A stretch of DNA of 14,889 nt from Bacillota bacterium (GTDB lineage: Bacteria; Bacillota; Clostridia; Lachnospirales; Cellulosilyticaceae). The DNA is taken from positions 1 through 14,889 of the forward strand of contig JAEXBC010000259.1 of the NCBI GenBank assembly GCA_023457875.1, given 5' to 3'. The notes beneath the pieces were generated by a model. It did not search any database, was not told the DNA's origin, and saw only the letters and a list, made by a program, of their open reading frames with translations. Made by a program: the position numbers and the translations under genes. Numbering within the stretch: position 1 is the stretch's first letter; each line of letters begins with the position of its first letter. Below, piece by piece: positions 7,316-14,889 of the stretch.

Positions 7316-8746
7316 TTATTTCATGCCTACTTGAAATTCCTTTTCGTCTTCCATACACATTTTGAGGATACTCTCTCGCCCACTCTTCATTGCATCCGGA
7401 ATACTTCCACTTGGTTGTGTCCATTGACCTGCCATGTAAAAATTTTTGAGCCCAGGTAATGAAGTGGGTATTTTATCTGCCCCAAAGCCCCACCAACCCA
7501 AATAGGAGCCTTTCCAAACGCCAGTATAGCGATTATAGGTTACCGGTGTTACAACATCAGTAGCTTGAATCTTGCCCTTTATTTGTGGAAACCTACTTTG
7601 GACTGCTTTTATAAACGCCATACAAATCCTTTCCTTTTCAGATTTGTACATTTCGGCATCATTATATAGCTTTTCCCAATATGCATAATCTGTCTTGATG
7701 ATTGAGGTTATGACCGATTTACCAGCCTTTGATATCCTATGATCATAGCAAAAATGCTTAAAAAACAAATAGGTATTAGCTGTATTACCGGCAATTAGGG
7801 GATTATCAAGCTTGATTGCCATGCTATGTGGCTGATTGGACAAATCATAATCAATGCCCAAGGATACTTGCATTGAGGTAGGTAGAATTTTATTATTATC
7901 AAAAGAATTTTTTATTTTGCTATCTACATATTTTCCCTGCAAAAGGTCAAATAGCGTCCTATATCCATCTATTGTAGAAAGGATGTAATCAGCATAATGT
8001 TCAGAGCCATCTATTAATCTTATGCCTATTGCCTGATGATCCTTTACTATGATTTCTTTAACTTCTGATTGATAATTTATTTTTCCACCTAAAGAAACAT
8101 ACTTGTTTTCAATCCTACGCGCAAATTCCCGTGAACCCCCAACAGGCCAACAGGCATCCTTTCTGTTATAGAATGAAAGCCTAGCAATCAACCCTCCAAC
8201 ACAATAATCTTTTGCGTCTAGTGGTAATAGTCCAACTGATAAAGCCTCCTTGAGAAAAGGATCCTTTAGTTGCTGAAGAAAATCATGCATTGTCATCTCG
8301 TTAAATTTGTTGTTAAAAATAGTTTGAGTCGTCTTACTACAAAAAGCACATTTTCTTATGGCATCCGTAAATTCCATAATTATTGATGCATCCACAGGAG
8401 ATAACTCTATTAAGTGCTTTTCAAGTTGATCTACATCGCTATATAAAATGAGGTGTTTTCCCGAGCCGTCCTCCACTTGCATAACATAATCATGGTATAT
8501 AAGCTCTGTATTATCAAAGGCGCCAAGCTCATGCCACAAATCGTTAATAAAATTATCTGGATTTGACCCAATAAGCCACTCAATACAGCCGTCCATCAAA
8601 TAATCATTTCTAGTCCATGAAGTACATAAACCTCCTGATATAGCTTGGGTCTCAAATATTTCTGTTTCATATCCATTCATCGCGCCATAACAGCCTGCTG
8701 AAAGTCCGCTGATTCCTGCTCCGATAATAATGATCTTTTTTTTCAT
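7316..8746 (-). CDS. CrtI-like (phytoene desaturase family) FAD oxidoreductase
   Basis: A 476-residue flavoprotein of the amine oxidase/phytoene desaturase fold. The N-terminus KKIIIIGAGISGLSAG holds the GxGxxG dinucleotide loop at 9-14, with Glu32 at the end of the second strand for ribose binding. SGGLCTSW follows, as in CrtI-type proteins. The C-terminus has FYMAGQWTQPSGSIPDAM and SGRES, the second FAD-binding motif. The substrate is unknown: no carotenoid synthesis genes are present, and such enzymes in clostridia may act on other lipids or isoprenoids. The ATG at 8746 is preferred over the GTG at 8755, because AAGGG lies eight bases before it. The gene follows a truncated short-chain dehydrogenase and may once have worked with it. 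Confidence 0.85.
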   Translation of the reverse strand: MKKKIIIIGAGISGLSAGCYGAMNGYETEIFETQAISGGLCTSWTRNDYLMDGCIEWLIGSNPDNFINDLWHELGAFDNTELIYHDYVMQVEDGSGKHLILYSDVDQLEKHLIELSPVDASIIMEFTDAIRKCAFCSKTTQTIFNNKFNEMTMHDFLQQLKDPFLKEALSVGLLPLDAKDYCVGGLIARLSFYNRKDACWPVGGSREFARRIENKYVSLGGKINYQSEVKEIIVKDHQAIGIRLIDGSEHYADYILSTIDGYRTLFDLLQGKYVDSKIKNSFDNNKILPTSMQVSLGIDYDLSNQPHSMAIKLDNPLIAGNTANTYLFFKHFCYDHRISKAGKSVITSIIKTDYAYWEKLYNDAEMYKSEKERICMAFIKAVQSRFPQIKGKIQATDVVTPVTYNRYTGVWKGSYLGWWGFGADKIPTSLPGLKNFYMAGQWTQPSGSIPDAMKSGRESILKMCMEDEKEFQVGMK

Positions 8747-8990
8747 ATACGTCACCCTTTTTCTTTTGTATTGCCTGAAAAATATCTTCTGTCACCTGCT
8801 TTGGTGGCATTCCGTACATCACTCCCTCACGAAGGATTTGCTCAAACATTTGCTTTTCAGGACCATAGCTGATACTTTCTGGAGCGTTTCTTAGTTCCAT
8901 TGGACGATTTCGTTCAGAATCCATCATCTGTGTACGTACAAAACCAGGACAAACAACAGATACATCTATGAGGGATTTAGATAATCCTTT
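8747..8990 (-). pseudogene. Truncated short-chain dehydrogenase (SDR) remnant
   Basis: The minus-strand frame from 8990 to 8750 encodes the C-terminal part of an SDR. It contains DVSVVCPGFVRTQM, the typical strand and loop after the catalytic Tyr-Lys, then MDSERNRP and a helix ending GMPPKQVTEDIFQAIQKKKG. A TAA at 8993-8991 sits just in front. The N-terminal two thirds (the TGxxxGIG cofactor loop and YxxxK active site, about 170 residues) are absent from the 90 bp between here and luxR. The usual C-terminal tail after the AIQKKKG helix is replaced by the ribosome binding site of the oxidoreductase gene, with the open frame running on out of phase to 8667. It cannot make an active enzyme. This explains most of the 335-bp gap between oxidoreductase and luxR. 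Confidence 0.75.
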
Positions 8991-9000
8991 TTATAATTCT

Positions 9001-9074
9001 ATTGTATATACTTAAAAGTTCTATTTCATCACCCAAAAGTATGAAATAAAGGGTGATTATCGAACCCCCCTTTA
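9001..9074 (-). promoter_or_regulatory. Inverted-repeat cluster and possible activated promoter
   Basis: Three overlapping dyads lie here: TATTTCAT/ATGAAATA (9022-9029, 9041-9048), ATCACCC/GGGTGAT (9028-9034, 9051-9057) and TAAAGGG/CCCTTTA (9047-9053, 9068-9074). The central GGG can pair with either flank but not both. Nearer the oxidoreductase, TACAAT (9006-9001, minus) is a -10 candidate without a good -35, so the dyads would lie at about -28 to -80. That layout suits an activator such as the adjacent LuxR protein. The TAAAGGG/CCCTTTA stem, 8 bp after the luxR stop, could instead be a weak luxR terminator. Both readings are inference. Confidence 0.3.
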
Positions 9075-9081
9075 GAGATCA

Positions 9082-11724
9082 TCATTCTATCAAGTTCAAC
9101 TCTTTAGCTTTTGCTACTGCCCTTGTCCTACTATGTACATCGAGCTTTGTATAAATGTTTAGAAGATGGGATTTTACTGTATTTATTGAAACAAAAAGCT
9201 TCTGAGATATTTCGGAGTTTGTGGCTCCTTCTTTGATAAGTTCAAGCACTTCTATTTCTCTTAAACTTAGTATTTCTTCTGAGTCTGTACGGACGAGTTT
9301 AATTTTTTTCTTGAAACAATCAAGCAAAATCTCAACAAATTCAAGTGTATCCTGCATAGCCTGTTTTTTTAAAATCTTTTCAAGTTTTTTTAGTTTTTCT
9401 TCCATCCAGCTTCCTTCATCTAGAAATATTCTTACCAGTTTCTGATCTCTAGACAACCCTACTGCTTTTTCTAATTCAATCATGGCGCTATTGATGTCGC
9501 CAAGGCGTTCATAAAGTATAGATCGTAAGATCATCAGCTGAGCTAGTAGACCAGAAAGCTCCTGCTTTTCAGCTTTTTCCAAAAGAAGCTGCAATACCTC
9601 TTCTGCCCTTTCAAACTCATTTTTATAAATAAAAACCCTTATCTTTAACATATGAATCTCGGGATAAATGATTACTAGATCATCCTTGATTACCATCTCC
9701 ATGTCACTAAGCCACTGCACCGCTGTCTCTACATTCCCTTCACGAATTGCATTTTCTGCCTGATAGCTTTTAAGTCTTACCCTTGTATCAAAAAACTGGC
9801 TGCCTACAAGGCATTCTTCAGCCTTATGTAGCATATCTATATATTCCATGTTTAAGCTCATGCCATGATAAATTTTGGCACACATCAAATAATTTTCGGC
9901 CATCGTCCAGTTATCTTCGCCAGTCAGCCCAAAATCCAGACCTTTTTTTGCCATTTCTAGCGACTTTTCAAGTTCATTCCATTGGTAATATATATCTGCC
10001 ACGCCTGCGTACAACAAACCTACAGCTGGAAATACACTTTCCTTTTTCATATTGAGGCTTGAAACTAATTGGATACTTTCTTGCTTCGCCTGTCTATACT
10101 GACCACGCCATTTTCTTGATGCGCTTAAGGCTTTCTGAGCTACTATTGCAATATATGCTTCTCTTGTTTGAAGGCTTGTTGAAAGACACCTTTCAAAATA
10201 ATATACTCCTTGACTAATCTCTCCTTTAAAAAGATAGGCAATTGCCATGTTTAAAGTGATGAGCTGGGCTAAAAACTCTTTTGGATTCACACTTTGTAAG
10301 GCATTCTTACAATCCTCGATTATTCTGTCAAGATCATCACTTGGTCCTATGAGATTTGAAGAATACAGGGCTACTATTTCAGCGTTCATTTGAGGAGGCA
10401 GCTTCTGAAACGCTTGAAGTCTTTTAATGTATTTCCAAATCCCCTCTGTTTTCCCATCTGCTGATAAAGCCCATGCACTATTCATCATCAACCGTGGACT
10501 TGCCATCACTATATCATCTGGGAGCATTTGATTCCATTTTTGTAATAGCTTAGCTTCTCCCCGGCAAAGTATATCACCACTTAGCTGTTCAATCAGATAA
10601 ACTGCATTTTTAAAACTTCTTGCTTTTATGTAATATTCAATTGCTTTATTGAGCTGCTTATTTAATTCATACCACTTAGCTGCCTTTTCAAAGAGTTGAT
10701 ATATCTTTTTTTCATTCAAATGCTCAAGACGTTTTTTTAGAAAGCTTCTAAATAGGGTGTGATAACGAAACCAATTGTTTTCACTATCAAGACCAATCAA
10801 AAATAGATTTAACGACTCAATCTCTTTTATCATTTCCTTGCTATTTTCAATATCTAATAAATGGTCACAAAGCCCTAGGGAAAATTGCTCAAGAATAGAA
10901 GTATAAAGAAGAAATGCTTTAATGCTTTCATTGAGACTAGAAAACACTTCGTCCATAATATAATCAAATATAAAGCTATTATTTCTGCTAGCATACTCAC
11001 CCCAATTATTTTCATTCAAGCGCTTCATGGACAAAGCCATCATTTGCATTCCAACAACCCAGCCTTCTGACTCGTTATTGATTGCATCACATTGAGCACA
11101 AGACAAATCTATTTCTGCTACTTTATTAAAAAAGCAAGTCGTTTCTTCAGAAGAGAAACACAGATCCTGCTGATTTATTTCAAGGACACTATCAGCAGCC
11201 CTTAATCTGGGAAGGCCTAAATTCGGAAGGCTTCTAGACGCTATGAGAAGATGCATATTAGAAGGCATATTTTTAATCATAAATTTTAAATTCTCAATAA
11301 TCCGCTCATCACTAATAACATTAAACTCATCAATAACCATCAGTAATTCCACATCAAGGGCAGCAATATCATTCATAAAATGAGAAAGGTACAACTTATT
11401 AAAGGAAGTTGAACTCTGAAACAAGGTTTTTGCTCTTTCCCTCATTTCACTTGCTACAGATATATTTCTATAAAATGATAAAAAGAAATAGCTCCAAAAC
11501 AGTTCTGGATCGTTATCCTCTTCATCTAAGGTCATCCATGTTGTCATTAACTTATGTTTCTTTTTCTCTGCAAGCCATGAGGTAGTGAGAGTGGTTTTGC
11601 CATACCCAGCAGGTGCAGTAAGGAGTATAAGCTTATAATTTAAAAAGGCATCCAAGCTTTTAAATAGCCTTGGTCGTTTAACTAATTTTGAACATGTGGT
11701 GGGAATGTTCATTTTAGTCGTCAT
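9082..11724 (-). CDS. MalT-like large LuxR-family transcriptional activator
   Basis: An 880-residue signal-transduction ATPase (STAND/MalT type) that normally binds an inducer, oligomerises with ATP and activates nearby promoters. Numbered from a GTG seven codons upstream, the arm RPRLF is at 24-28, Walker A APAGYGKTT is at 44-52, Walker B LLMVIDEF is at 134-141, and ASRSLPNLGLPRLRA follows. The middle 500 residues are helical repeats of TPR type. The last 61 residues are a LuxR helix-turn-helix (SLREIEVLELIKEGATNSEI then SINTVKSHLLNIYTKL). The ATG at 11724 is chosen because GAGAGGA lies seven bases upstream; the GTG at 11745 is a weaker alternative. Its inducer and targets are unknown; the oxidoreductase/SDR unit downstream is the obvious candidate target. 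Confidence 0.92.
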   Translation of the reverse strand: MTTKMNIPTTCSKLVKRPRLFKSLDAFLNYKLILLTAPAGYGKTTLTTSWLAEKKKHKLMTTWMTLDEEDNDPELFWSYFFLSFYRNISVASEMRERAKTLFQSSTSFNKLYLSHFMNDIAALDVELLMVIDEFNVISDERIIENLKFMIKNMPSNMHLLIASRSLPNLGLPRLRAADSVLEINQQDLCFSSEETTCFFNKVAEIDLSCAQCDAINNESEGWVVGMQMMALSMKRLNENNWGEYASRNNSFIFDYIMDEVFSSLNESIKAFLLYTSILEQFSLGLCDHLLDIENSKEMIKEIESLNLFLIGLDSENNWFRYHTLFRSFLKKRLEHLNEKKIYQLFEKAAKWYELNKQLNKAIEYYIKARSFKNAVYLIEQLSGDILCRGEAKLLQKWNQMLPDDIVMASPRLMMNSAWALSADGKTEGIWKYIKRLQAFQKLPPQMNAEIVALYSSNLIGPSDDLDRIIEDCKNALQSVNPKEFLAQLITLNMAIAYLFKGEISQGVYYFERCLSTSLQTREAYIAIVAQKALSASRKWRGQYRQAKQESIQLVSSLNMKKESVFPAVGLLYAGVADIYYQWNELEKSLEMAKKGLDFGLTGEDNWTMAENYLMCAKIYHGMSLNMEYIDMLHKAEECLVGSQFFDTRVRLKSYQAENAIREGNVETAVQWLSDMEMVIKDDLVIIYPEIHMLKIRVFIYKNEFERAEEVLQLLLEKAEKQELSGLLAQLMILRSILYERLGDINSAMIELEKAVGLSRDQKLVRIFLDEGSWMEEKLKKLEKILKKQAMQDTLEFVEILLDCFKKKIKLVRTDSEEILSLREIEVLELIKEGATNSEISQKLFVSINTVKSHLLNIYTKLDVHSRTRAVAKAKELNLIE

Positions 11725-11763
11725 TAATAAATCCTCTCTATACACATACTCACCCCTTTATAT

Positions 11764-11776
11764 ACTAAAGTTTAGT
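11764..11776. promoter_or_regulatory. Palindrome upstream of luxR
   Basis: ACTAAAGTTTAGT is a perfect 6-bp inverted repeat around one base, about 40 bp upstream of the luxR ATG, overlapping AT-rich sequence (TAGTATATAA on the minus strand) that could be a -10. It could be an operator. Further up, TTACTTAAT occurs twice (11816-11824 and 11832-11840). I see no convincing promoter in the rest of the 166-bp gap, nor a terminator for the CPBP gene. Confidence 0.25.
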
Positions 11777-11890
11777 TGATTTCTTATGCCATTACTTCAC
11801 ATTTTAGTTTCGCACTTACTTAATAAATATATTACTTAATCGCTGTCATGATATTCTTTATATAAGGATAATAAATAATCTAGCAGAACA

Positions 11891-12715
11891 TTAGCGGTCT
11901 TGTATTTGACTTTTGGCGCAGTGCCTTGATTCTATTATGCAATAGGCCGCGCCAATACTATAAATTAAAGCAATGCCAATGCCAAACTCTGAAGTGATAT
12001 ATCTTGTTTTATTAGTATCAATTGTCATCACATCAAAGACTTGTTGTATAAATAAGTTATGACTTGCATGAAATACTGCTGCAGTCCATAGGCTTCCTGA
12101 TTTTATTTTTATCCATACAGTAATAAAGGAAGAAGCTATTATAGCAACGAGTACCATTATTAAGTTATACCAAAGCGGTGTGCTTTGATTATTATAGCTG
12201 GAGAAAATAATGACTGGACAGTGCCAGATAAACCAAATCACTGCTAAAACAAGTGATGTTTTAATATAGGAATAGCCTTTTAAGAGTTCTGCAGTCAAAA
12301 CTCCTCTCCAGCCTATTTCTTCTCCTAGTGCTGCAAAAAGATTGAATAGGAACAATATCGTTGGGATATTGATTATAACTCTACTGATTGGCTCTTGATA
12401 CAACTCAGTAAGACGCATCCAAGAAAGGCCTCCTAGCTTTGTCACCCAAACAATGCTATATACTATCAAACAGCCTGCTAATGGGATCATAAAACTTATC
12501 GCCAGATATTTTACTTTTCCGCCTCCCCATCCAAATCCTTTAATATTTTTGCTATAAATTAATTGTGTGATGATTGCACTAACCGCTGGGACCCACATCA
12601 GGCCCAAATTAGTCAAAACAGTCATGCTGCCGCTAATAATCAAATAATAAAATATTGAAGCTAATGCAAAGTTGATAATGAGAAAGGTAATTATTTTTTT
12701 CATATTTATTTTCAT
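11891..12715 (-). CDS. CPBP (CAAX/Abi) family intramembrane protease
   Basis: A 274-residue multi-pass membrane protein of the CPBP family, related to Rce1 CAAX prenyl proteases and to bacteriocin self-immunity proteins. About seven hydrophobic segments are visible. The catalytic motifs are EEIGWRG (Glu132, Glu133, Arg137), FIWHCP with His165, and HASHN (His216 to Asn220), so the active site looks intact. The ATG is preceded by AAAGGAG with eight bases of spacing. It follows the kinase gene by 143 bp containing direct repeats and a -10, so it may be controlled by the neighbouring two-component system. No bacteriocin gene or prenylated substrate is visible, so its role (immunity or envelope response) is undecided. 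Confidence 0.9.
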   Translation of the reverse strand: MKINMKKIITFLIINFALASIFYYLIISGSMTVLTNLGLMWVPAVSAIITQLIYSKNIKGFGWGGGKVKYLAISFMIPLAGCLIVYSIVWVTKLGGLSWMRLTELYQEPISRVIINIPTILFLFNLFAALGEEIGWRGVLTAELLKGYSYIKTSLVLAVIWFIWHCPVIIFSSYNNQSTPLWYNLIMVLVAIIASSFITVWIKIKSGSLWTAAVFHASHNLFIQQVFDVMTIDTNKTRYITSEFGIGIALIYSIGAAYCIIESRHCAKSQIQDR

Positions 12716-12753
12716 TTTTTCAGCTCCTTTTAGAGAATTAATCTATCCAGAGC

Positions 12754-12826
12754 AGTATAGCTTATCAACTTTAACCCTCATTAAACCTAACCTAAATATG
12801 ACCTTAAATTACCTTTCTGCCTAAAT
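12754..12826 (-). promoter_or_regulatory. Candidate activator-dependent promoter of the CPBP gene
   Basis: On the minus strand TATACT (12759-12754) is a good -10, but the hexamer 17 bp upstream (12782-12777, AATGAG) is a poor -35. Upstream and across it lie repeated AGG(T/G) units: TTTAGGC, AAAGGTA, TTAAGGTCA, TTTAGGTTAGGTTTA and GAGGGTTA. Their GG pairs are spaced 8, 10, 11, 5 and 10 bases. Roughly 10-11 bp direct repeats reaching the -35 are the usual site of OmpR/PhoB-family regulators, and such a gene lies just upstream. Transcription would begin near 12747. The link is inference. Confidence 0.45.
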
Positions 12827-12858
12827 ATAAATTTTGTATCTTTTAACTGTAAGTTATC

Positions 12859-14175
12859 CTAGTTGGTTGATGAATAAGTTGAATTATCAAGTTGTCTCTC
12901 TATATTTATTTCAAAAAGTGTTTTATTCTTAGCATCACTTGATAATATGATATTGCCGCCATGCCTCTCTACCACTTTTTTTGTAATAGCAAGTCCAAGA
13001 CCACTGCCTTTAGACTTTTTAGCCTCTGACCTTACAAAAGACTCAAAGGCCCTATCTTTAATGTTTTCTTCAATACCTACCCCATTATCTCCTATTTTCA
13101 GAAGTAAAGATTCGCCTTGAGAGTAGCATATGACTTCAACTGTTGTTCCTGGCATATTATATATCAAGCTATTCTCCAAAATATTGCAAATAGCTCTTTT
13201 CATAAGGTTATGGTCAAATTTCAAATAAATAGGAGTTTCACTAATGTAAACTTCCAAGTTAAAACCTAAGTTATTAAATTCTACATAGTATTCTGCTATG
13301 AGGCGTTTTAACCACTCGCAAAAATCACTTTCGGTTAAGTTTAGTGCATATTCTAAGTCCTCTAGCTTTGAAAGCTGAAATAAATCTTCAATAAGCACCG
13401 CTGAATACACTGACTTATTATATATAATGTTTAAAAACTTTACTTGCTCTTCTTCTGTTACTTCCTCTTCCAATAAGAGTCTGGAGAATCCTTGGATAGA
13501 GGTAATAGGCGTTTTTAAATCATGCGAAATATCTACTAACAGCTTTCTCTTGCTGTCATTTACTTTTTCTTTCTCCATCTGCATTTCCTGAAGTTTTTGA
13601 ATCATATTATTAAACGCATTTTCTACTTCACTGAGTTCTTTTAATCCGCCAATTTCTAGTTTCTCGCCATCTCCTAATCCTTTCATCTTTTTGATCTTAC
13701 TCACAAATATGCCTAGCGGTTTTGCAATAAATTTTGAGCTGATACGACTATAAATATAGAGACCTATCAAAAAGTACTGCTGTCCCTCTTTTCCTTTGAC
13801 TATAGTTGATTCACCAATATACGGTTTTTCTAATGAATACGGTTCCTGGGAGGATACTAGTTCAAAGAGCTGCTCCTCAGTATACTGCATGATATTATCT
13901 TTTTTTTGGCCTTTTATAAAGATTACTTTTTTATCTTCATCTAAAATCTCCAGCCACCCGCCGATTTTTTCTATAATGCCTAAATCAATTTTATTGAAGT
14001 CTTCATTATAGATTTCTTTTAAACTCGAATAAATAAGTGCCTCATCCTTATAGATGTACTTTTGTACTATGTAATAAGCAGATGCGGATGCTAAGTTTAA
14101 AATAATAGATAGGATGATAAAAGTAATCAGGTAATTAATAACGAGAAAACCTTTGATATCTAATTTCCGTTTCAT
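12859..14175 (-). CDS. Sensor histidine kinase with eroded second membrane helix
   Basis: A 438-residue HisKA-type kinase, partner of the response regulator just upstream. I start at the ATG at 14175: GAAGGGGA precedes it by eight bases, only 4 bp after the regulator stop; an in-frame ATG at 14205 lacks such a site. Numbering from the 14205 ATG, TM1 is at about 19-48, the HAMP-like region at 157-215, the phosphorylated His is His228 in DISHDLKTP, the N box is NILENS at 341-346, the G1 box is DNGVGI at 373-378 and the G2 box is GSGLGLA at 400-406. The second membrane helix is nearly absent: QYFLIGLYIYSRISSKFIAK runs straight into the HAMP. In relatives a full hydrophobic helix should precede YIYS. 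Catalytic motifs are intact, but topology and sensing may be disturbed. Confidence 0.9.
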   Translation of the reverse strand: MKRKLDIKGFLVINYLITFIILSIILNLASASAYYIVQKYIYKDEALIYSSLKEIYNEDFNKIDLGIIEKIGGWLEILDEDKKVIFIKGQKKDNIMQYTEEQLFELVSSQEPYSLEKPYIGESTIVKGKEGQQYFLIGLYIYSRISSKFIAKPLGIFVSKIKKMKGLGDGEKLEIGGLKELSEVENAFNNMIQKLQEMQMEKEKVNDSKRKLLVDISHDLKTPITSIQGFSRLLLEEEVTEEEQVKFLNIIYNKSVYSAVLIEDLFQLSKLEDLEYALNLTESDFCEWLKRLIAEYYVEFNNLGFNLEVYISETPIYLKFDHNLMKRAICNILENSLIYNMPGTTVEVICYSQGESLLLKIGDNGVGIEENIKDRAFESFVRSEAKKSKGSGLGLAITKKVVERHGGNIILSSDAKNKTLFEINIERQLDNSTYSSTN

Positions 14176-14179
14176 CTGG

Positions 14180-14869
14180 TCAATCCCCTTCAAAGATATA
14201 TCCAAGCCCTCTGATTGTTTTAATATACTGAGGTTCTTTTGGATGCTCTTCTATCTTTTCTCTAAGCTTACTGATATAAACCATGATAATGCTTTCATCA
14301 CCAAGATAAGCTTCCTCCCACACCGCTTCATAGAGCTGGGCTTTTGTGAATACACGGTTTTTATTTTTCATAAAATAGGCTATAAGCCTGTACTCAACAG
14401 CAGTAAGTTTTAAATCAACATCCTTCTTATACAGCTTACAGCTTTTTTCATCTAATCTTAAATCTTTAATGACTGTCAGACAATCTCCTTTCTCTTGCGA
14501 AATGGCGAACTGACTTCTTCTTAATACTGCTTGTACTCTTGCAATAAGTTCCATTGGGTTAAAAGGTTTGGAGAGATAATCATCTGCTCCCAAAAACAAA
14601 CCCTCAATTTTATCAAGGTCCTCACCTTTTGCAGATAAAAACAAGACTGGAACATGACTTGTCTGCCTTATTCTCCTTAAAACCTCTTTGCCGTCATAAA
14701 CTGGCATCATGATATCTAATAAAACGATATCAATCTCTTCTCTTTCAAAAATAGCTACTGCTTCCTGTCCGTTATACGCCTTATACACTTTATAACCATT
14801 ATTCTTCATATAATAATCTAAGAGTTCTACAATTTCTGCTTCATCATCTACAATAAGTACCGATGCCAT
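14180..14869 (-). CDS. OmpR/PhoB-family response regulator
   Basis: A 229-residue two-component response regulator, full length for the family. The receiver has the acidic pair in IVDDE (8-9), the phosphoacceptor Asp52 in LLDIMMP, Ser79 in FLSAKG and Lys101 in LSKPF. The C-terminal winged-helix domain has LTAVEYRLIAYFM, VWEEAYLGDESIIMVYISKL and TIRGLGYIFE. It resembles the VanR branch of the family, but no van resistance genes are seen. AAGGAGG at 14876-14882, six bases before the ATG, is an ideal ribosome binding site. It is the first visible gene of the regulator-kinase pair; its promoter is outside the window. Repeats before the CPBP gene are a possible target. Confidence 0.96.
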   Translation of the reverse strand: MASVLIVDDEAEIVELLDYYMKNNGYKVYKAYNGQEAVAIFEREEIDIVLLDIMMPVYDGKEVLRRIRQTSHVPVLFLSAKGEDLDKIEGLFLGADDYLSKPFNPMELIARVQAVLRRSQFAISQEKGDCLTVIKDLRLDEKSCKLYKKDVDLKLTAVEYRLIAYFMKNKNRVFTKAQLYEAVWEEAYLGDESIIMVYISKLREKIEEHPKEPQYIKTIRGLGYIFEGD

Positions 14870-14889
14870 TTATGTCCTCCTTATACAGC

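Noticed and set aside
8667..8927. 86-codon minus-strand frame as an independent gene
   Set aside because: Its N-terminal part is the tail of an SDR whose homology extends upstream of the ATG, and its C-terminal part is an out-of-frame reading of the oxidoreductase start. It is better called a pseudogene remnant.
11816..11840. Direct repeat TTACTTAAT twice with 16-bp period
   Set aside because: Short and AT-rich in an AT-rich spacer; the period does not fit one face of the helix, so chance is likely.
14180..14869. vanR/vanS glycopeptide resistance regulators
   Set aside because: The regulator resembles the VanR branch only in general sequence; no vanH, vanA/B, vanX or vanZ genes are visible.

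Overview
The window looks like a piece of a low-GC Gram-positive chromosome, most likely a clostridial (Lachnospiraceae-like) Firmicute. Support comes from AT-rich intergenic DNA, strong AAGGAGG-type ribosome binding sites, sigma-A-type promoters, U-tailed hairpin terminators, and SpeA and SpeE proteins that resemble those of Bacillus. The genus cannot be fixed from sequence alone. Almost everything lies on the minus strand; only aroD is on the plus strand.

Left part (1-3720), housekeeping. A minus-strand polyamine operon runs speA (arginine decarboxylase), speE (spermidine synthase), then the first five codons of a third gene leaving the window, possibly a carboxynorspermidine synthase/saccharopine dehydrogenase relative. 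A 474-bp AT-rich spacer separates speA from the divergent aroD (type I 3-dehydroquinate dehydratase). It holds a promoter for each gene and a speA leader with competing hairpins. aroD ends in a near-perfect bidirectional terminator shared with the convergent mcrC-like gene.

Middle part (3719-7315). There are two minus-strand transcription units, each closed by a terminator. One is a McrB-like AAA+ NTPase overlapping a McrC-like gene. It resembles a type IV restriction system, but the McrB has no recognisable target-binding domain and the McrC PD-(D/E)xK nuclease motif is altered at two catalytic positions. The other is a membrane-anchored SPFH (band 7) protein followed by a 55-residue ribbon-helix-helix protein, driven by a strong promoter (TTGACA, 17 bp, TATATT).

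Right part (7316-14889), accessory. Reading along the minus strand from the right edge: an OmpR-type response regulator and its histidine kinase, a CPBP-family membrane protease, a large MalT-like LuxR regulator, a remnant of a short-chain dehydrogenase, and a CrtI-like FAD oxidoreductase. The kinase seems to have lost its second transmembrane helix by an in-frame deletion, and the dehydrogenase has lost about two thirds of its N-terminal part, so this half shows decay or remodelling. Direct repeats in front of the CPBP gene, overlapping a poor -35 box, suggest control by an OmpR-family regulator such as the adjacent one. A cluster of inverted repeats between luxR and the oxidoreductase may be the LuxR-type operator or the luxR terminator.

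No RNA genes, CRISPR arrays, insertion sequences or integrases were seen. The best candidate for something undescribed is the McrB/McrC-like pair with the altered nuclease site.
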